A DNA stretch of 64,000 nucleotides from Sipunculus nudus (taxonomy: Eukaryota; Annelida; Sipuncula; Golfingiida; Sipunculidae), in NCBI GenBank assembly GCA_026874595.1, contig CM049314.1, forward strand, positions 75,346,300 to 75,410,299, read 5' to 3'. The notes under the pieces are model-generated. The model ran no database searches, had not been told where the DNA came from, and saw nothing but the letters and a program-made list of their open reading frames with translations. Each line of letters starts with the position of its first letter. The first letter of the stretch is position 1. Shown piece after piece: positions 22,431 to 34,690 of the stretch. The translations under genes were made by a program, and so were the position numbers.

Positions 22431-22950
22431 TCCATAGGTACCTATGTACATGCCAGAAATTATGTCAATATTGTGTAATATGTAGACATAGTGGGCATCA
22501 CAATTATGTACCTTGTCAAGACTAAGATATTGTGTCATACAATCACAAATTCATAAATCACTTTATCAGCATAGTTAATCATAACATCATATCTGTCAAA
22601 TTGAAAGCTTGCAGACTACCATACACTTTAGATCCTTCAACAAATAGCCTTATCATCATTCTACTACTGCTTATTATTGCTGTCATTGCATTCATATTCG
22701 CTCAAATATATCACAATATTCAACCCCTCCTAAATAAATAAAAAATAAACCACTATATTTTACTCTATTAATCCATCAGTCAGGTAATTTCATTTATCAT
22801 TTACTCACATATTACATTACATTCCTTTATAATAGCCCAACATGTCTATGATATTCAAAAGCTTTATCGACTTGATATAGTATCACAGTGGAGAAACATT
22901 TATAGTCCAATCACGATCAGCTAAGCGCCGTGACCCATGGGTCCCTTGTT

Positions 22951-23470
22951 ACAGTGTATGTACCTGCTTATTTCTCAGGAGGGATTTGATATATCAGCCT
23001 GAAATTTTGTGTATCCAAACATATCAGATAGCTTCATTGTATACAAGACTGGTGGTGCCACCTACGATAATTTTTGCACCATTTATGTCCCTGCTTATTT
23101 CTCAGGAGTGATTTGACATAACAGCCTGAAATTATGCATGTCTATAGTTAATAAATCTCTGACAGTTTTGTTGTGTTCAAGACTCGTGGCGCCACCTTCA
23201 ATTGTTTTTCAGTTTCATGCATCTGTGCCTAAAATTTTGCATGTCCATACATATTTAATGACTTACTAGTACATAAGACTGGTGGTGCCACGTACAATTA
23301 TTTTGTTATGTACATTCATGCCAGTATTTAGGCATGAAGTTTGTTTAATTGGTGCTTATACTAGGGTTCAAATGGTTACATGTACATGAAAACTAATGGT
23401 TTAGCATGGAAGCATTACACCTGATATTTATTCCATTGCACAGGTTCGCATTAGGTTTGTAGGCCTTGTT
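22951..23470 (+). mobile_element. Family B 3'-end fragment
   Basis: Four ~110-125-bp B units ('cagcctgaaatt...gactggtggtgccacctac') end in CACAGGTTCGCATTAG, a decayed hairpin and GGCCTTGTT at 23470. A short A-family fragment (23471-23527) follows. Confidence 0.65.
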
Positions 23471-23527
23471 TCTCTATTTTTGAGACCTTCAGAAGAAATC
23501 TGGATGTTTACATGGCACAAACAGTAC

Positions 23528-24949
23528 TTTTTAGCTCAGCTGACTATAAGTCATCTGAGCTATAGTCGTGGTCCAATGTCCGTCGTCCATCTGTCTGTCC
23601 GTAGATGTGGCACATTTTGAAACCGTAAGACCTAGGAATCCAAAATTCAGCATAATGTTAGATGTCCCCAAGATCTCCTACCAAGCCAAAAACTTGTTCC
23701 TTTGAGAAATTAAGGAAAACCTCAATTTTTTATTAAAAAGCTATTTTCAAACTTCAGGACTGCCTTATATCAAAACCACTCATCTGTTTTTCCTCATATT
23801 TACCATAAATATCCCTCTATATAGTTCCTATGTACATACCAGAAATTAAGTCTGTTAAGTATAATTTCTTTAGGTTATGGGCCTGAACATAATGGACTGT
23901 AAAAACTCAGGAAAATTATTTACTCACTTAACATGAACAATTTTGAAACTAGAATCTATTTTTTCAAGTATATAACTATGTTTAATTGAGATTCAATTGT
24001 TTACCCAAAATTTGATCTGAATTTTGTAAATTTTTTAAGTTATTAGCATAAAAATAAAATCAGTACCTTAAATTTTGCCCAACTTTGACCATGGCACGTT
24101 TTTTTTCCTGTAAGTACCTTTGATTTAATTTTCACAATTTGTAAACATAAGTATTTAATTTATTTAAATCTGAAATTTGAAAAAAAGGCTGAAAATTAGG
24201 CTAGTTATTGATTTTTGTCTTGAGGCTCTATTGTAGTCATTTGCTTGATTACAGATTACAGATGTAGGGTCCCACTCCAGGTCACTGAAGTCAGCTATGT
24301 CAGGGTTTCTGATTTGTTACAGTCACTTGGGGAGATCCCCTGCTGTGACAGATGTACAGTTATTCTCATATCACCTTTTATATTCAGATATATATGTTTT
24401 ATTGGAAATGTATAGAAATATAAACTTATAATTTAAAAAAATTTATGTGATAAAAAATGAGGATCTAATACAAACATGCAATTTGTTCATTATTTTCCTG
24501 CCTCAGCAGAATTGCAGATCAGGCCTTTTTGCCCTGTATGTATTTTGTAAATTAGTTATATTTTAACTGTATACATTTCATAAAATTAAAAAAATAACAT
24601 ATATATATTTAATAATATATATTATACAAAAAAAATTCAGTTGAACAAATGTGTTAACTACTGAAATGTCAACAGTTAATCAAAAAGCCAGCTGATGATC
24701 ATGGTAATAGTACAGATCATTTGTTCACAAACTGCTCACATGCTTTAGTTTCAACATTAGGAAACACATGGTCTGGTCACAAAATATTATTTGCAACAAT
24801 TTCTTGCTCATCAATACAAACCAATCATATAAACCAGCCATGGCCTTTATTACCTCTTCCTCTTACACTTTATCTCCATTTGATATTGTTTTAGATTTTA
24901 CCTTCAAGGTTTACTTCAGCTGAGCACAGTGACCCATGGGTCCCTTGTT
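23528..24949 (+). mobile_element. Family A copy 5
   Basis: Left end T-AGCTCAGCTGAC with GTCC/GTCT repeats; right end TCAGCTGAGC, GACCCATGGGTC, CCTTGTT at 24949. It contains one unit of the second A subfamily, then unrelated AT-rich sequence. Confidence 0.68.
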
Positions 24950-25789
24950 TTACCTTGAAACTTCTAACTGTACATTGATGGGAGGTCCTAGTCAAATCTT
25001 TGTGGAAAGGTCCTGTTAATTCATGGTGACCTATAAATTGTGAATTTGGGGCCAAAACATGATTTTGAGCACTCAGACAGAGCATAAATTTCATCCATTT
25101 GGACTAGAATCTTGTAATATGACATTCAGGGAGGTCCTAGGTAAATTTGTCTTTGGATCATGAAATTAGGTAACTATGACCTACAGGCTGTGAGGTATAG
25201 GAAAAAAAGATTTGAGCACTACAAAAATCAGGTATATTCATATTCTATCAGTTATGCCTAGAATTTTCTTAAGCAATATCCTTGCAATTTGAGGGCAAAT
25301 TTTCTTTGAATTTGATACTAGGTCAAGCTTCAATTGTATACTGAAAATTAAATATGAATTTTTGCAATTTTTTAAGTTATTAGTATAAATATAAAATCAG
25401 TACCTTAAATTTTGCTGAACTTTGGCCCTGGCATGTTTTTTTTCCTGTAATTACTGTGGATTTAAATTTAACAGCATGTACACATACGGATTTAATCTGT
25501 TAAAATCTGAAATTTGAAAATTAAAGCTGCAAAATTAGGCTAGTTACTTGTTGTATTCCCTTACATTGTCAAGCAGTCCACTTTAGTCACTTTAGGTCAT
25601 TCAGTGAAGCTCTCTATGCTCCCCAGGCTGTTGTTATGTAATCCCATCACTTGGGCAAGCTCTCTCTCTTGTGGAGCTTGATCAGGCTGTCTGCAGTTAA
25701 TACCACAGGGAGCCTTTCTCTCCCCGCCCCCCCCCCCCCCATTCTGTTGACAGACCTGTACTATAAACAAGATGAATCTTATAATTGTA
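24950..25789. repeat. A-family fragments and a C-run
   Basis: Bases 25310-25640 repeat the A subfamily text seen at 19440-19780 (including 'ccttacattgtcaagcagtccacttt' type sequence). A C homopolymer lies at about 25726-25740. No gene is seen. Confidence 0.55.
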
Positions 25790-26392
25790 TCAGCCAAAAC
25801 AGAGTTTTGCAGATACTATGTTTTCAGCCGACCGCCACTGCCACCATGTAGGTGTCCGTAGAACTCCTCCATAACCACTAGGCGGAATTTTACGAAACCC
25901 AGGATTATGTTCAGGTCACATGTGAACTGCTGCACCCCGATTTTGTTTTGACCTCTGACCTTTCCTCTCTGCCCAGTGTCCCTTTGTGCGTCTGTTTCCA
26001 TAAGCCCACATATCTCAGGAACCATTTGACTGATCAGGCCTTGGATAGCTTTATAACATACACAAAAAATGGTGGCGCCACCTGCAACCATGTTTGCACA
26101 GCATCCATCTGTTCATCTGCCTTGGGTAAAAATCACTCATATCTCTGCAGTGGTTTGACTAATTCACCTGAAATTTTGCATGTGTATACATCCTGGATAG
26201 CTTTCTTGATTTTATGACATGTGGCGCCACCTACATTCACTTTCATGCTGCAGACATCCAAGCTCATATCATGGGAACCATTTGACTGATTAGGCCAAAA
26301 TTTTGCATGTATATAGATCTCACATAGCTCTTTATCATATACAAAACTGGAGGAGCCACCTTCAACCATTTTTGCACAATGTCCATTTGTTT

Positions 26393-29144
26393 TGCTGGAG
26401 CTATCATCACCAAATTTTATGTGAATATTGGTCACATGAGTCATATCTGAAATTGAGGTAGAGGTGGCACCACCTGCATTAGCCTTTTTTGTACGGGGAT
26501 CATCAGTGCCCGTTTCATAATGAGGGCTACAAAAAAACATCTTATCTGAAACCATATGGCCAAATTGTTCAATATCGCACATAAATGATCCTAGGGTAGT
26601 GCTTTCTGAAGTTTGTTCAAATGGTCTCAGTTCAGTGACTTTTGGCTGAGTTATGGGAAGCTGAATTTAGTCATATGCTGTAACAGCCCATTTTAGCTTA
26701 GTGGCTACAAAGATCTTCTCAAAACCACTGGGCCGAATTCATAAATCTCACACATTAGTAATCCTAAGATGTTGATGATTCAAGTTTGTTCAGATGGTTT
26801 TGGTTCAATGATTTTTGGCTGAGTTATTGGAAGATTAACTTAGCCATTTTGCAGTATTTTCACATATGAGTTATAAACTTGCAAAACATTTTTCGACTGA
26901 CGCCACTGAGGCTAATTTGTTTAATATTTTACAAGAATAATCATCTGAATAATTCTTATAATAATTGTCTTCAATGGTTTCAAAGAATGAATTTTGGCTG
27001 AATTATAAAGATTGAATTGAGTCATTTTATCATATATGTTAGCTGTGTGAAGCAGATACATCTAGCCTGGCACCAGTTTATCAGCATTCATTACATCATG
27101 CCTCTCAACATTTAGATTACAGGTTCTCTATGGTTAATATTGACAAGAATGTTTTTTTAAAGCTTTTAAAAAATGTAGATTTATGATTTTAGATATTCCT
27201 AATGCCAGGCAATCTTTACGATTACAGGTATACAGCTCTCTGTGTGTTTTAAAGACGGCTGTACATTGATTTTAAATAATTAGTATCCATACTCAACTTA
27301 ATTGAAGAATTTATAATCAGTAAGATGTATCTGTATTATAATTTTGCATTCAGTATGCATCTGTAGTAATTTTACCAAACCTGTTAGCTAATGCGATGAT
27401 GTGTTTGTTCAAATGGTTTGCATTTGATGAATTTTAGCGGAGTTACAATAATTTTAACTTAGTCATTTGGCCAAGTAAGCATACAGACATAGTAATCTCA
27501 GAAATGACAGAACCTAGCATTACCAAGTATTGTGCATATGTTGGTCACATGACCCATTTTTTAAGTTGCAGATTTCATGATGCCACCTAAATTGACCTGT
27601 TTTTTTATGGGCAAAACCTCATAATTTTAGCCTCTTTTAGCTTATAATTTTTATGAAGAAACTGTCAAGTTGAATCGTTCAATTTTTCAAAAGAATTATC
27701 CTAGGACATGGTTCTTTCAATCATATAAGAATAGATTAAGTTCGTTGATTTATGGTTGAGTCATGAAAAGCTTGAGTTGGTATCATTGCCATTATTATGT
27801 CTATTTCAAACTGAGGACTGCAATAGTGTTCTTCTACAAAATTGTTTTATCAATCATAATTGCTGTAACATTGCACAAAATTATTCTTAGGTGGTCTTTG
27901 TTGAAGTATACTTGAATGATTTTTAGCAGAATTATTGGACCTTTAACAATGAATGGACTGCTTCTATTATTATAGATATTATTTTGTAAAAAGTTTATGA
28001 ATATGTCAGCTTGAAAAGAAAAGCATTTCAGCCAAAGTCTTTCATTATGTGAAAACATATTACCAACAGGCCAAGATTGTGTCTCTATCGTTAAATAGGT
28101 TGAAAATCTGCCAACTGTTTTAGATTTTGCAACAGATCAAGAGTTCATTCAGTGCAGCCATATATAGGTCAAGAGTTCAATCAGTGCAGCCAAGCACAAG
28201 GCATGTGATCACCTGATGGATGATATGTGAACCCCTTATGGGCAGCGGGTGATCACCTAATGGGTAGCATATGATCGTCTCATGAGTATCATGTGATCAC
28301 TTCATAGGTGTCATGTCCCTCAGGGCTACATGTGGAGCCAATCTGTGAGCTTATGCAATGGTGTGACTACTATTTCAGATTTGGGAACAGGCCAAAGGTC
28401 AGTCTGGATCTATTAATAGCTTTGGCAGACTGCCAACTGTATCAGATTAGGCAACAGGTCAAGAGTTCACTCAGTGCAGCCAGTTACAAGTCTAAAGTTC
28501 ACTCAGTCTAGCCAGGTTCAGGTCAAGAGTTCACTCAGTGCAGTAGCCTGAGCCAGCAATTTGTCAAACTTCACACAGGGCAACGGCCTTTCTCACCTAA
28601 GCTCCGTGCATCAGACTCAAGGTAGGTTTGATTTATTGGCCTGATATTTTGACCTGTCTACGTGCCTTGATGGTTTTTCGTTCACAAGACAGGCGTCGCC
28701 ACCTACAATGACTTTTGCACAGTGTATGCGACTGTTTATTTCTACAGAGGAATTTGATATATCAGCCTGAAATTGGAATATTTATACTTCTTGAATGGCT
28801 TTGTCGTATACAAGACTGGTGGTGCAACCTACAATAATTTTTGCACAGTGTGTGTCCCTGCTTATTTCTCAGAAGGAGTTTGATATATCGGTCTGAAATT
28901 GGGCATATGATTATATCTCTGATAGCTTTGTTGTATACAAGACTGGCGGTGCCTGCTTCAATCATTTTGTGTTGTGTGCACCCATGTTAGAATTTCAGCA
29001 ATGATGTTTGTGTAATTGCTTCTTATTCAAACTGTTTAGTACTTGCATTGTTCATATACATGAAAAGTAATGGTCCAGCATTGAAGCATTATACCTTGTG
29101 TATATCCCAATGCACAGGTTTGCATTAGGCCTGTAGGCCTTGTT
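26393..29144 (+). mobile_element. Family B long form, left end missing
   Basis: Joins C sequence at 'gtccatttgttt'|'tgctggagc', deep inside the B body, so its left end is lost. It contains the second-head junction also seen at 40722 (here 27375-27405, then a deletion), the TGATCA minisatellite and the 3' units. It ends with the AGGCC-TGTA-GGCCT hairpin and TTGTT at 29144. Confidence 0.65.
28196..28318. repeat. TGATCA minisatellite, ~5 units
   Basis: Units of roughly 23-28 bp with 'gTGATCAcctcATGGGt' consensus. The same array has about 3 units at 42184-42262 and 5 at 57174-57290 in other B copies. Confidence 0.75.
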
Positions 29145-29437
29145 CGTGTATGTTATAAAACTTTCCAAGGGCTACATTTGTACAAAATGTTTTTTTGATC
29201 GGTCAAACGGCTCCCGAGGTATGTGGGTTTATGTGTGGAAACAGACGCACAAATGGACGCTGGGCAGAGAGAAAAGGTCAGAGGTCAACGCAAATTGGTT
29301 AGGCACCAGTTCGCATGTGACCTGATAATTGGTGTACGTTTCGGAAAGTCTGTGCGATAGTCTCAGAGAAGTTCTCTGGAAACGAACACAGCGGTGGCGG
29401 TCAAATACTTTGTTTTGGCTGATACAATTAATGCCCG
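29145..29437 (-). mobile_element. Inverted 5' piece of Helitron family C
   Basis: The reverse complement matches the C left end through 'acaccaattatcgggtcacatgtgaac' and 'ccaatttgcgctgacctctgacc' to 'ataacatacac'. It ends at GTATCAGCCAAAAC, the C start. It directly abuts the 3' end of the B copy. Confidence 0.75.
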
Positions 29438-29603
29438 TTTTTCAGGAGTATTGGCCTCAGGTGGTGCAACCTACAATCATGCCTACATGGCAGACATCGA
29501 TCTCACACTTTTTTCCGCTTACCAATCAGTCCATGCCTAACTTCACCTTTACAACTCTAATTTTGGCGGATAAACGTAGTGGCATTCAACTTCCTGTATC
29601 TAG

Positions 29604-30114
29604 TTGATTCATGGATTCGTGCAAATAGCCGAAATGTGGTTTAAAGCATGAAATTGTTAAAGTCTATAAACCTTCAATGGCTTTCTCATACACAAGGCTG
29701 GTGATGTAACTTACATTCATTTTTGTGTTGTGTACACCTATGCCAGTATTCAGTACTCAGGTGGAAAATGCTCAGTGCTTGAATTGTACATATACATGTC
29801 ACAGATGTACTTGTAGCAGTCCAGCATGGATGCATTATACCTGATGTATATCATATTGCACAGGTTCGCATTAGGCCTGTAGGCCTTATTTTTTATAAAA
29901 ACTCAGCTGAAAAGCATTTCGTATTGGGAAAATTTATTTCAAAGTTATTTCAAGTAGGGACCATTTTTGTGTACAGATGGCAACACTTGGTTTACCATTG
30001 GCATATTGCCAAGATTTATCTGTGCCTTGATGTTAGCCATTGCCGAGATGATGTCAGCTCTATAAATAGGTTTGACACAGTGGCAGGATTGGAAGAGGCT
30101 TAAGTGCTGCAGTC
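29604..30114 (+). mobile_element. Family B fragments
   Basis: A B 3' end (hairpin, GGCCTTATT at 29890) is followed by a piece of B middle ('aaaagcatttcgtattggg', 'gatggcaacacttggtttacc'), cut off near 30114 by the minus-strand element. Confidence 0.6.
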
Positions 30115-31909
30115 TGACTACTATAACAGCTTTGTGTAGTGTTTTCACGAGAGGTTTAATGTGTTATAGTAAATTGTTACGCCTGAGTTTTTCCAGCTTT
30201 AGGAAATACATCACTAGGCCTCTGTTCGCTGTTGAAAGTCTCAGTAGTCTCTCCTGTGGCCTTCTAGCACCCAGCTGAGTCGTGCCAAAAGCACCTCTGT
30301 CCCTCCTATTAATTCCTCTAGCTCCAAAATCCGCAGGTCCCTTGGTGCTTCCAGGAACATGTGTAGATAACATATAATCAGGTGGTCCTCAGTGGTTAAC
30401 CTTAGCAAAGGCTGTTTCACTCCCTACCACACTCCTCCCCTTTTGTGAGAGGCAAAGCTATACTTCTCAGATTGGCACACCCCAGATTCGACAATTTCAG
30501 AGGCGATTCACTTATGAGCGAGACACTGGCGACTGGGACAACCTAAGAGAGCTGAACATTTACTTCAGCTGTCTTCTGCCTTGCAAACATCAGCTGTACC
30601 CTCCAGAAAGACTCCGTACAACTCTTGAGCATTGGAATTAAAGTGATGTAAGAATGTATCTGTGGGTAGCCCCCACATTTGAGCTGATCAGTCAGGAACC
30701 TGAGATGCCAAGGCAAGTCTGCTAAATACGGACAATCTGACTCCAAGCTCCCGTCCTCCCCTTTCCCCCTGAGATTCAGTGACAATGAATTTTGTGGTTC
30801 TTTAAACCCGTATCTAGCAGCATTGTCAACGTCTGCCTAGCAGCCTCACCTCCACTGAAGACCCTGCAATGAAGAATTAATACTAGACCTGAAGGCTGTA
30901 ATAAACTGAAGGCTTCCCATAGAAACATAGTTTGCAGCCTCTGTTCTCTTCCACTGGTGAGGGTAAACACTAAGACTATTTCTACAAATGCTACACAGGT
31001 AGGAGAGGCCAGAAGCTGCTTTTGATTTGTGAATTGCAGAGTGACTTAATTAAACGGGATGAATGCCACATGAGCAATTTTACTTTCCTATCCTTAGCTA
31101 TGACTGAATGGTGATTAAATAAGACGGATATACAAAATTGCTGACCAGGCCAACTGCACTATATTCCTGCGTTTCAATAGAGGCTTTATAATCTACTAAT
31201 TATCTGTTTCCTGTTCTGCTAATTAATACATTCAAATGGCAATGAGCATCAATAATACCTGCAAGCTACTGCAAGAAAAGACAGCACAACCCTGGCCAGA
31301 GTGTTTATGGTTTTTGTTGGCAGGTGTTCGTTGAAAACGTGCCTCGTTTCACTCTTCACAATGCACACTAAGCAACTATGCTGCCTCCATGATTTCTTGG
31401 CTGCGTTTAGAAGCTTGCGTTTTCCCAAGTGTGGTATCATAGTTAGGCACGAGTGAAGCTTCTCCCCGTTCATCTGTAACCTTCATGTTTCTACAAAACG
31501 TAATTCCGAATAACTCTTTAAGTTTCGATTCCTTTGCTAAACTGCATGCATCCTTATACTTTGGCTTTGTCTGTAAGATAATCCCTTAAACATGCTGGCT
31601 TGCAACGAACATGTTTATTGTGTGCAGTGCTGTAGGCCTGCTCGTTCCAAATTGTTACTTCTCCATCTTGATGTCTGAAGGGGGACATAGGGTAGCTTTG
31701 GGTTCCTGACTTGCTCTACTGACCCCCGAGGTACTTGATTCATCATTGCTTGTGACCAAAGGGTGGGTGCCCACCTGATCTGTCATTTGTTCTGTTACTG
31801 TCTCCCCATCTTTGCAACCCTCGATTTTCGCCATCTGGTTCCTGACTGGTGATTAAGGACTATGGAGGTTCAATGATCTCTTGGCTCTGCAGTTAATTTC
31901 AAGCCCTTC
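30115..31909 (-). other. 3' non-coding part and possible LTR of the minus-strand Gypsy element
   Basis: Lies downstream of the integrase end in element orientation. Many short frames, none recognised; one (31249-31473) has a Cys-x2-Cys...His-x4-His pattern that does not fit a C2H2 finger spacing. The likely outer end is TGACTACTATAACAG at 30115, where B sequence stops. No second LTR was found to compare with. Confidence 0.35.
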
Positions 31910-32280
31910 TTAACCAGAGGAGAAAAAAAAACTGTCATTACACCGCTTTAGATTGTTTTGGTGGTGGAAGCGTTTTCTTTTTCCTTTTTTTGTCTGTATC
32001 AGATACAGTTGAAGCTTGGACATGGCCACCAGGTAATGCCCCTTCCATATAGGTTGGAACTTTGGACTTTTGCCTTTCTTTGATGATCTTTCCCTAAGGT
32101 AGACCATATCCCCAACCTCAAAACGGTCTTCTCGGGGATGACTGTCACAGAGCTTCTTCTGGTACATAAGGTTCGCCTTAGCTTCTGTCTTTCTTCATGA
32201 TGGATGGACCCCATACGTCTCAAAAGTTGATGGACCCAGTCCTTTTGGGAATAACTGGATGCGTATTCAGCTTTGCCCAA
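31910..32280 (-). pseudogene. Gypsy integrase C-terminal region
   Basis: The frame ending at 31910 reads RFEVGDMVYLRERSSKKGKSPKF, then PIWKGHYLV and a basic KGKRKRFHHQNNLKRC. This is the SH3-like C-terminal domain (GD-x-V-x-L ... KF-x-P-x-W-x-G-P-Y) that helps bind DNA. The sense continues in another frame upstream (32170-32280), so there is at least one frameshift. It follows the integrase core below without a gap. Confidence 0.75.
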
Positions 32281-33073
32281 AATGAGATCAGCTGGTTATA
32301 ACACCAACATGACCTGTTTTGCTGAGAATCCAGTTGTACATTTGACCATGGAGTGTAAGGCCATTACTACCAGTGGTAAATCTTCATTCCAGTCCCGGGT
32401 TCTACCCTGGACCATGCATGGGATCATCTGCAGGAAGTTCCTATTCTGCCACTCACCTGGCCATTCAAGGACAGATGGTACGGAGTCGCCCTGGTTAAAG
32501 CAATGCTCTATCTTTTGCAAAAGGCCTTGAAAAGGTTTGATTTGAAATTTCTTCCCTGGTCTGGGTGGACAGATAAAGGGCATCCATAGTAAGAGATGAA
32601 ATGTATTATGAACTGAAAGGCAATGGTCTCTGCTGTTTGATCCGGTATGGCCGCGCATTCCAACTATTTCGAAAATTGATCACACAGTAAAATTTTGGAG
32701 TTACCTCTAACATTAGTTTTTAACAGCCCAGGGATATCTAAACAAACTCGTTCCATCGGGAACCCAGAGTGGTAATTTTTCATCCCTGCCCTCGCAGTTT
32801 TCTGTCTTTTGTTCTGGTGGCATACTTGGCATCTGATTACATGCATCAAGCAATCCCTGTGCATGTGATGCCAGAAGAAAAAGACTTGTGCAGGTGCGCC
32901 AAGTTCTTGTCCCTTCCCAGGTACTCGGCTGTTTGGCAGTTGTGGCATAGCTCCAGGGCTTCTTTATTTAACTCTTCAGGGACCACTAAAAGGGGATGGG
33001 TGGTATCATTCCCTTCCCACAGAAAATACAACACCCCCTTCTGGGTCTGCAATTGAGCTTTACATGCCCACAA
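32281..33073 (-). pseudogene. Gypsy integrase zinc-binding domain and core, broken
   Basis: Read on the minus strand. At 32846-33073 is the start of the HHCC domain (PLLVVPEELNKEAL...CHNCQTAEYLGRDK). At 32664-32948 in another frame is its end (WHHMHRDCLMHVIRCQVCHQNK), followed by the start of the catalytic core, MERVCLDIPG (first catalytic Asp) and KILLCDQFSK. At 32296-32658 is the last part of the core and beyond (QGRTRDWNEDLPLVVMALHS, then TGFSAKQV). The middle of the core with the second Asp and the Glu is scrambled or lost. At least two frameshifts. Inactive. Confidence 0.8.
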
Positions 33074-33397
33074 ACTCTTAACTGCAGGGCTTGAGAGAAA
33101 AAGCTCTGCTTAATTTAGACCCTCACCTCAAAACCATGACACTAGAGGTTGTATGTCTGGGTCAGCAGCTTGCATATCGGATAACTGGTGTGATGAGTAG
33201 CACTGGTGCCCTCCTGATCAGACTGCTCACTTCCAGTAGTCTCCAGATAGCCAGAGGTATCTGAGGGCCAAGTTTCCATCCCAGAATCCCCGGGGTTCTC
33301 TTCACTTGTGACTACCCCTGCTCTAGCAAAAAGCTCGCAGAACCTAATGGCCAATAGGACGATGTCAACCACATCTTCTGAGAACCTCACCCACTTC
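33074..33397 (-). pseudogene. Spacer between RNase H and integrase of the Gypsy element
   Basis: Minus-strand short frames with no recognised domain, placed where the linker between RNase H and integrase would lie. Confidence 0.4.
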
Positions 33398-34180
33398 TCA
33401 CTGGCCCTTTGGCAATATGGGCATCCCTAACAGGGCAGATCCCAATGTGTTAGCTTCAGCGCAATAACAGTTGCAAGCTGACCCTAGAAGCCTCAAGAGG
33501 CCATCAGCGTTACTGTGTATACTGCCGGACAGGTGGAGAATTTTAAAATCATAATTAGCCAGCTCTTCTAGCCATCGGGCCAACTGGTCTTCCTCATGCC
33601 CGAAACGCTTCATGTTTGTCAAAGGTGGCTGCCAGAATAATAATGTCATCTATGTATACAATGACCTCTGACAAAGTGAGTCCTCTCAGTTTGTGCTTCA
33701 TCGTGGCTGAAACATAGCGGGCACATTGCAGAGCCCCAAGGCAAGGTGGTTATATTTGAAAAGCCCGTACTTGGTTGTGAAGGCAGTCTTCTTCATGGCC
33801 TCTTCTTCTAATTTGATCTGGTAATAACATGAGGCCAACCCTAGGGTTGAGAAATATGGGGTGCCTGTATAAGTGTCAAGTGTAAATCCAATTTGGACCT
33901 TCCGCATACGCTGAGGAACTGACACATTATCCCATGTATCTTTGCCATGACAGATCTGTGATAGGCAGGTCTTGCTGAGCAAACACGTCCTGATATTCCA
34001 GCAGAAGGTGCTGTAGCCACATTGCCTGTTCCTTTGTCGAGGTCTCACTGATCTGGTAAAAGTGCCCTTCTGGTGATAAGGCTCTTCTGGTTGGCTACTT
34101 CCTGGGACCAGTGCCGCTGGATCAGCTATACCCTCCATGACGCATCTGACAGTGGGTACTGACTTTGGCATCGCTGGCAC
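33398..34180 (-). pseudogene. Gypsy reverse transcriptase with internal deletion into RNase H
   Basis: Minus strand. The RT fingers and palm read PYFSTLGLASCYYQIKLEEE, KTAFTTKYGLFKYNHLALGLCN and PAMFQ. These match the FSTLDLxSGYxQI and GLxNAPxxFQ signatures, here with D-to-G in 'TLGLAS', so the first catalytic Asp is missing. In another frame the catalytic YIDD is visible at 33645-33656. Some 10 residues later the sequence jumps to the end of RNase H (ARWLEELANYDFKI, then LSGSIHSNADGLLRL). The RT thumb, connection and most of RNase H are deleted. The element cannot encode active enzymes. Confidence 0.85.
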
Positions 34181-34690
34181 AGTACCCCTTGCCTCTTCGT
34201 CATGGGGAACAACTGGAACACCACCAAAAGGCTTAACAACTTCTTCAACCCCAGTGGCTACTCCAGTGGCCTGATTTCTCTTGACTCTAACACTCTTATC
34301 TGGACAGTTGCATACTTAAATGTAGCCACCATCACATTTGAGTGCCTTTGGAGACCAGAGTTCTTCTCTCTGGAATTTTGGCTCAATGGAATTATCACAG
34401 TTTTGAACTTTGCAGCTTAAATACTTTACAGGGATTCTACTTGCTGCATTCAATGGTAAAACCTTACAGGACAACAGACGGACTTCTGGACTAGTATCCA
34501 TCAAAGCAAACTGCAGGGACAGTCACGAGAGCTTGGGCAACATGTTGAAACATGTCTGTCGTTCTTGAATCAAATTCTATATTCTTATCACTCGAAAACT
34601 CCCGTCCAGTCTTTTTTAATGAAAGTTTTGATGTGTTAATCTTACAATTCACAATATGTGGAATACTTATTTTTGAAAGGGTTATGTCCT
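34181..34690 (-). other. Upstream part of the minus-strand Gypsy element
   Basis: Expected position of protease. A 62-codon frame (34316-34504) may be a remnant, but no DTG/DSG active-site motif was seen. No 5' LTR could be matched to 30115 onward. Confidence 0.3.

Larger units (their letters stand above)
16404..22950 (+). mobile_element. Family A block: copies 3 and 4, with insertions
   Basis: The T5-AGCTCAGCTGAC left end occurs at 16404 and again at 17546. One right end with GACCCATGGGTC then CCTTGTT finishes at 22950 (its inverted repeat, ATCAGCTAAGC, is slightly decayed). This subfamily has another internal unit, with markers 'tggcac(a/c)ttttgaaacc', 'atgtccccaaaatctcctacca', 'gttcctatgtacatgcc' and 'gaccatggcacgttttt'. 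Units recur at 16490-17170, 19190-19640 and 19780-20340. Copy 4 lies within a copy 3 unit ('gctagagattttt' | AGCTC). Confidence 0.65.
25790..29603 (+). mobile_element. Non-autonomous Helitron, family C copy 2 (disrupted)
   Basis: Starts TC after A at 25790 (TCAGCCAAAAC) and ends CTAG at 29600-29603 before T. The 3' hairpin seen in copy 1 is decayed. C sequence is present at 25790-26392 and 29438-29603. Between them lie a B copy and an inverted C piece. Confidence 0.65.

Noticed and set aside
29140-29607. Plus-strand ORFs rich in Arg/Trp as coding
   Set aside because: They read through inverted and forward Helitron C sequence, so they are chance frames.
31249-31473. C2H2 zinc-finger protein on the minus strand
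   Set aside because: Cys and His spacing does not fit the C2H2 pattern, and the region is the decayed 3' part of a Gypsy element.
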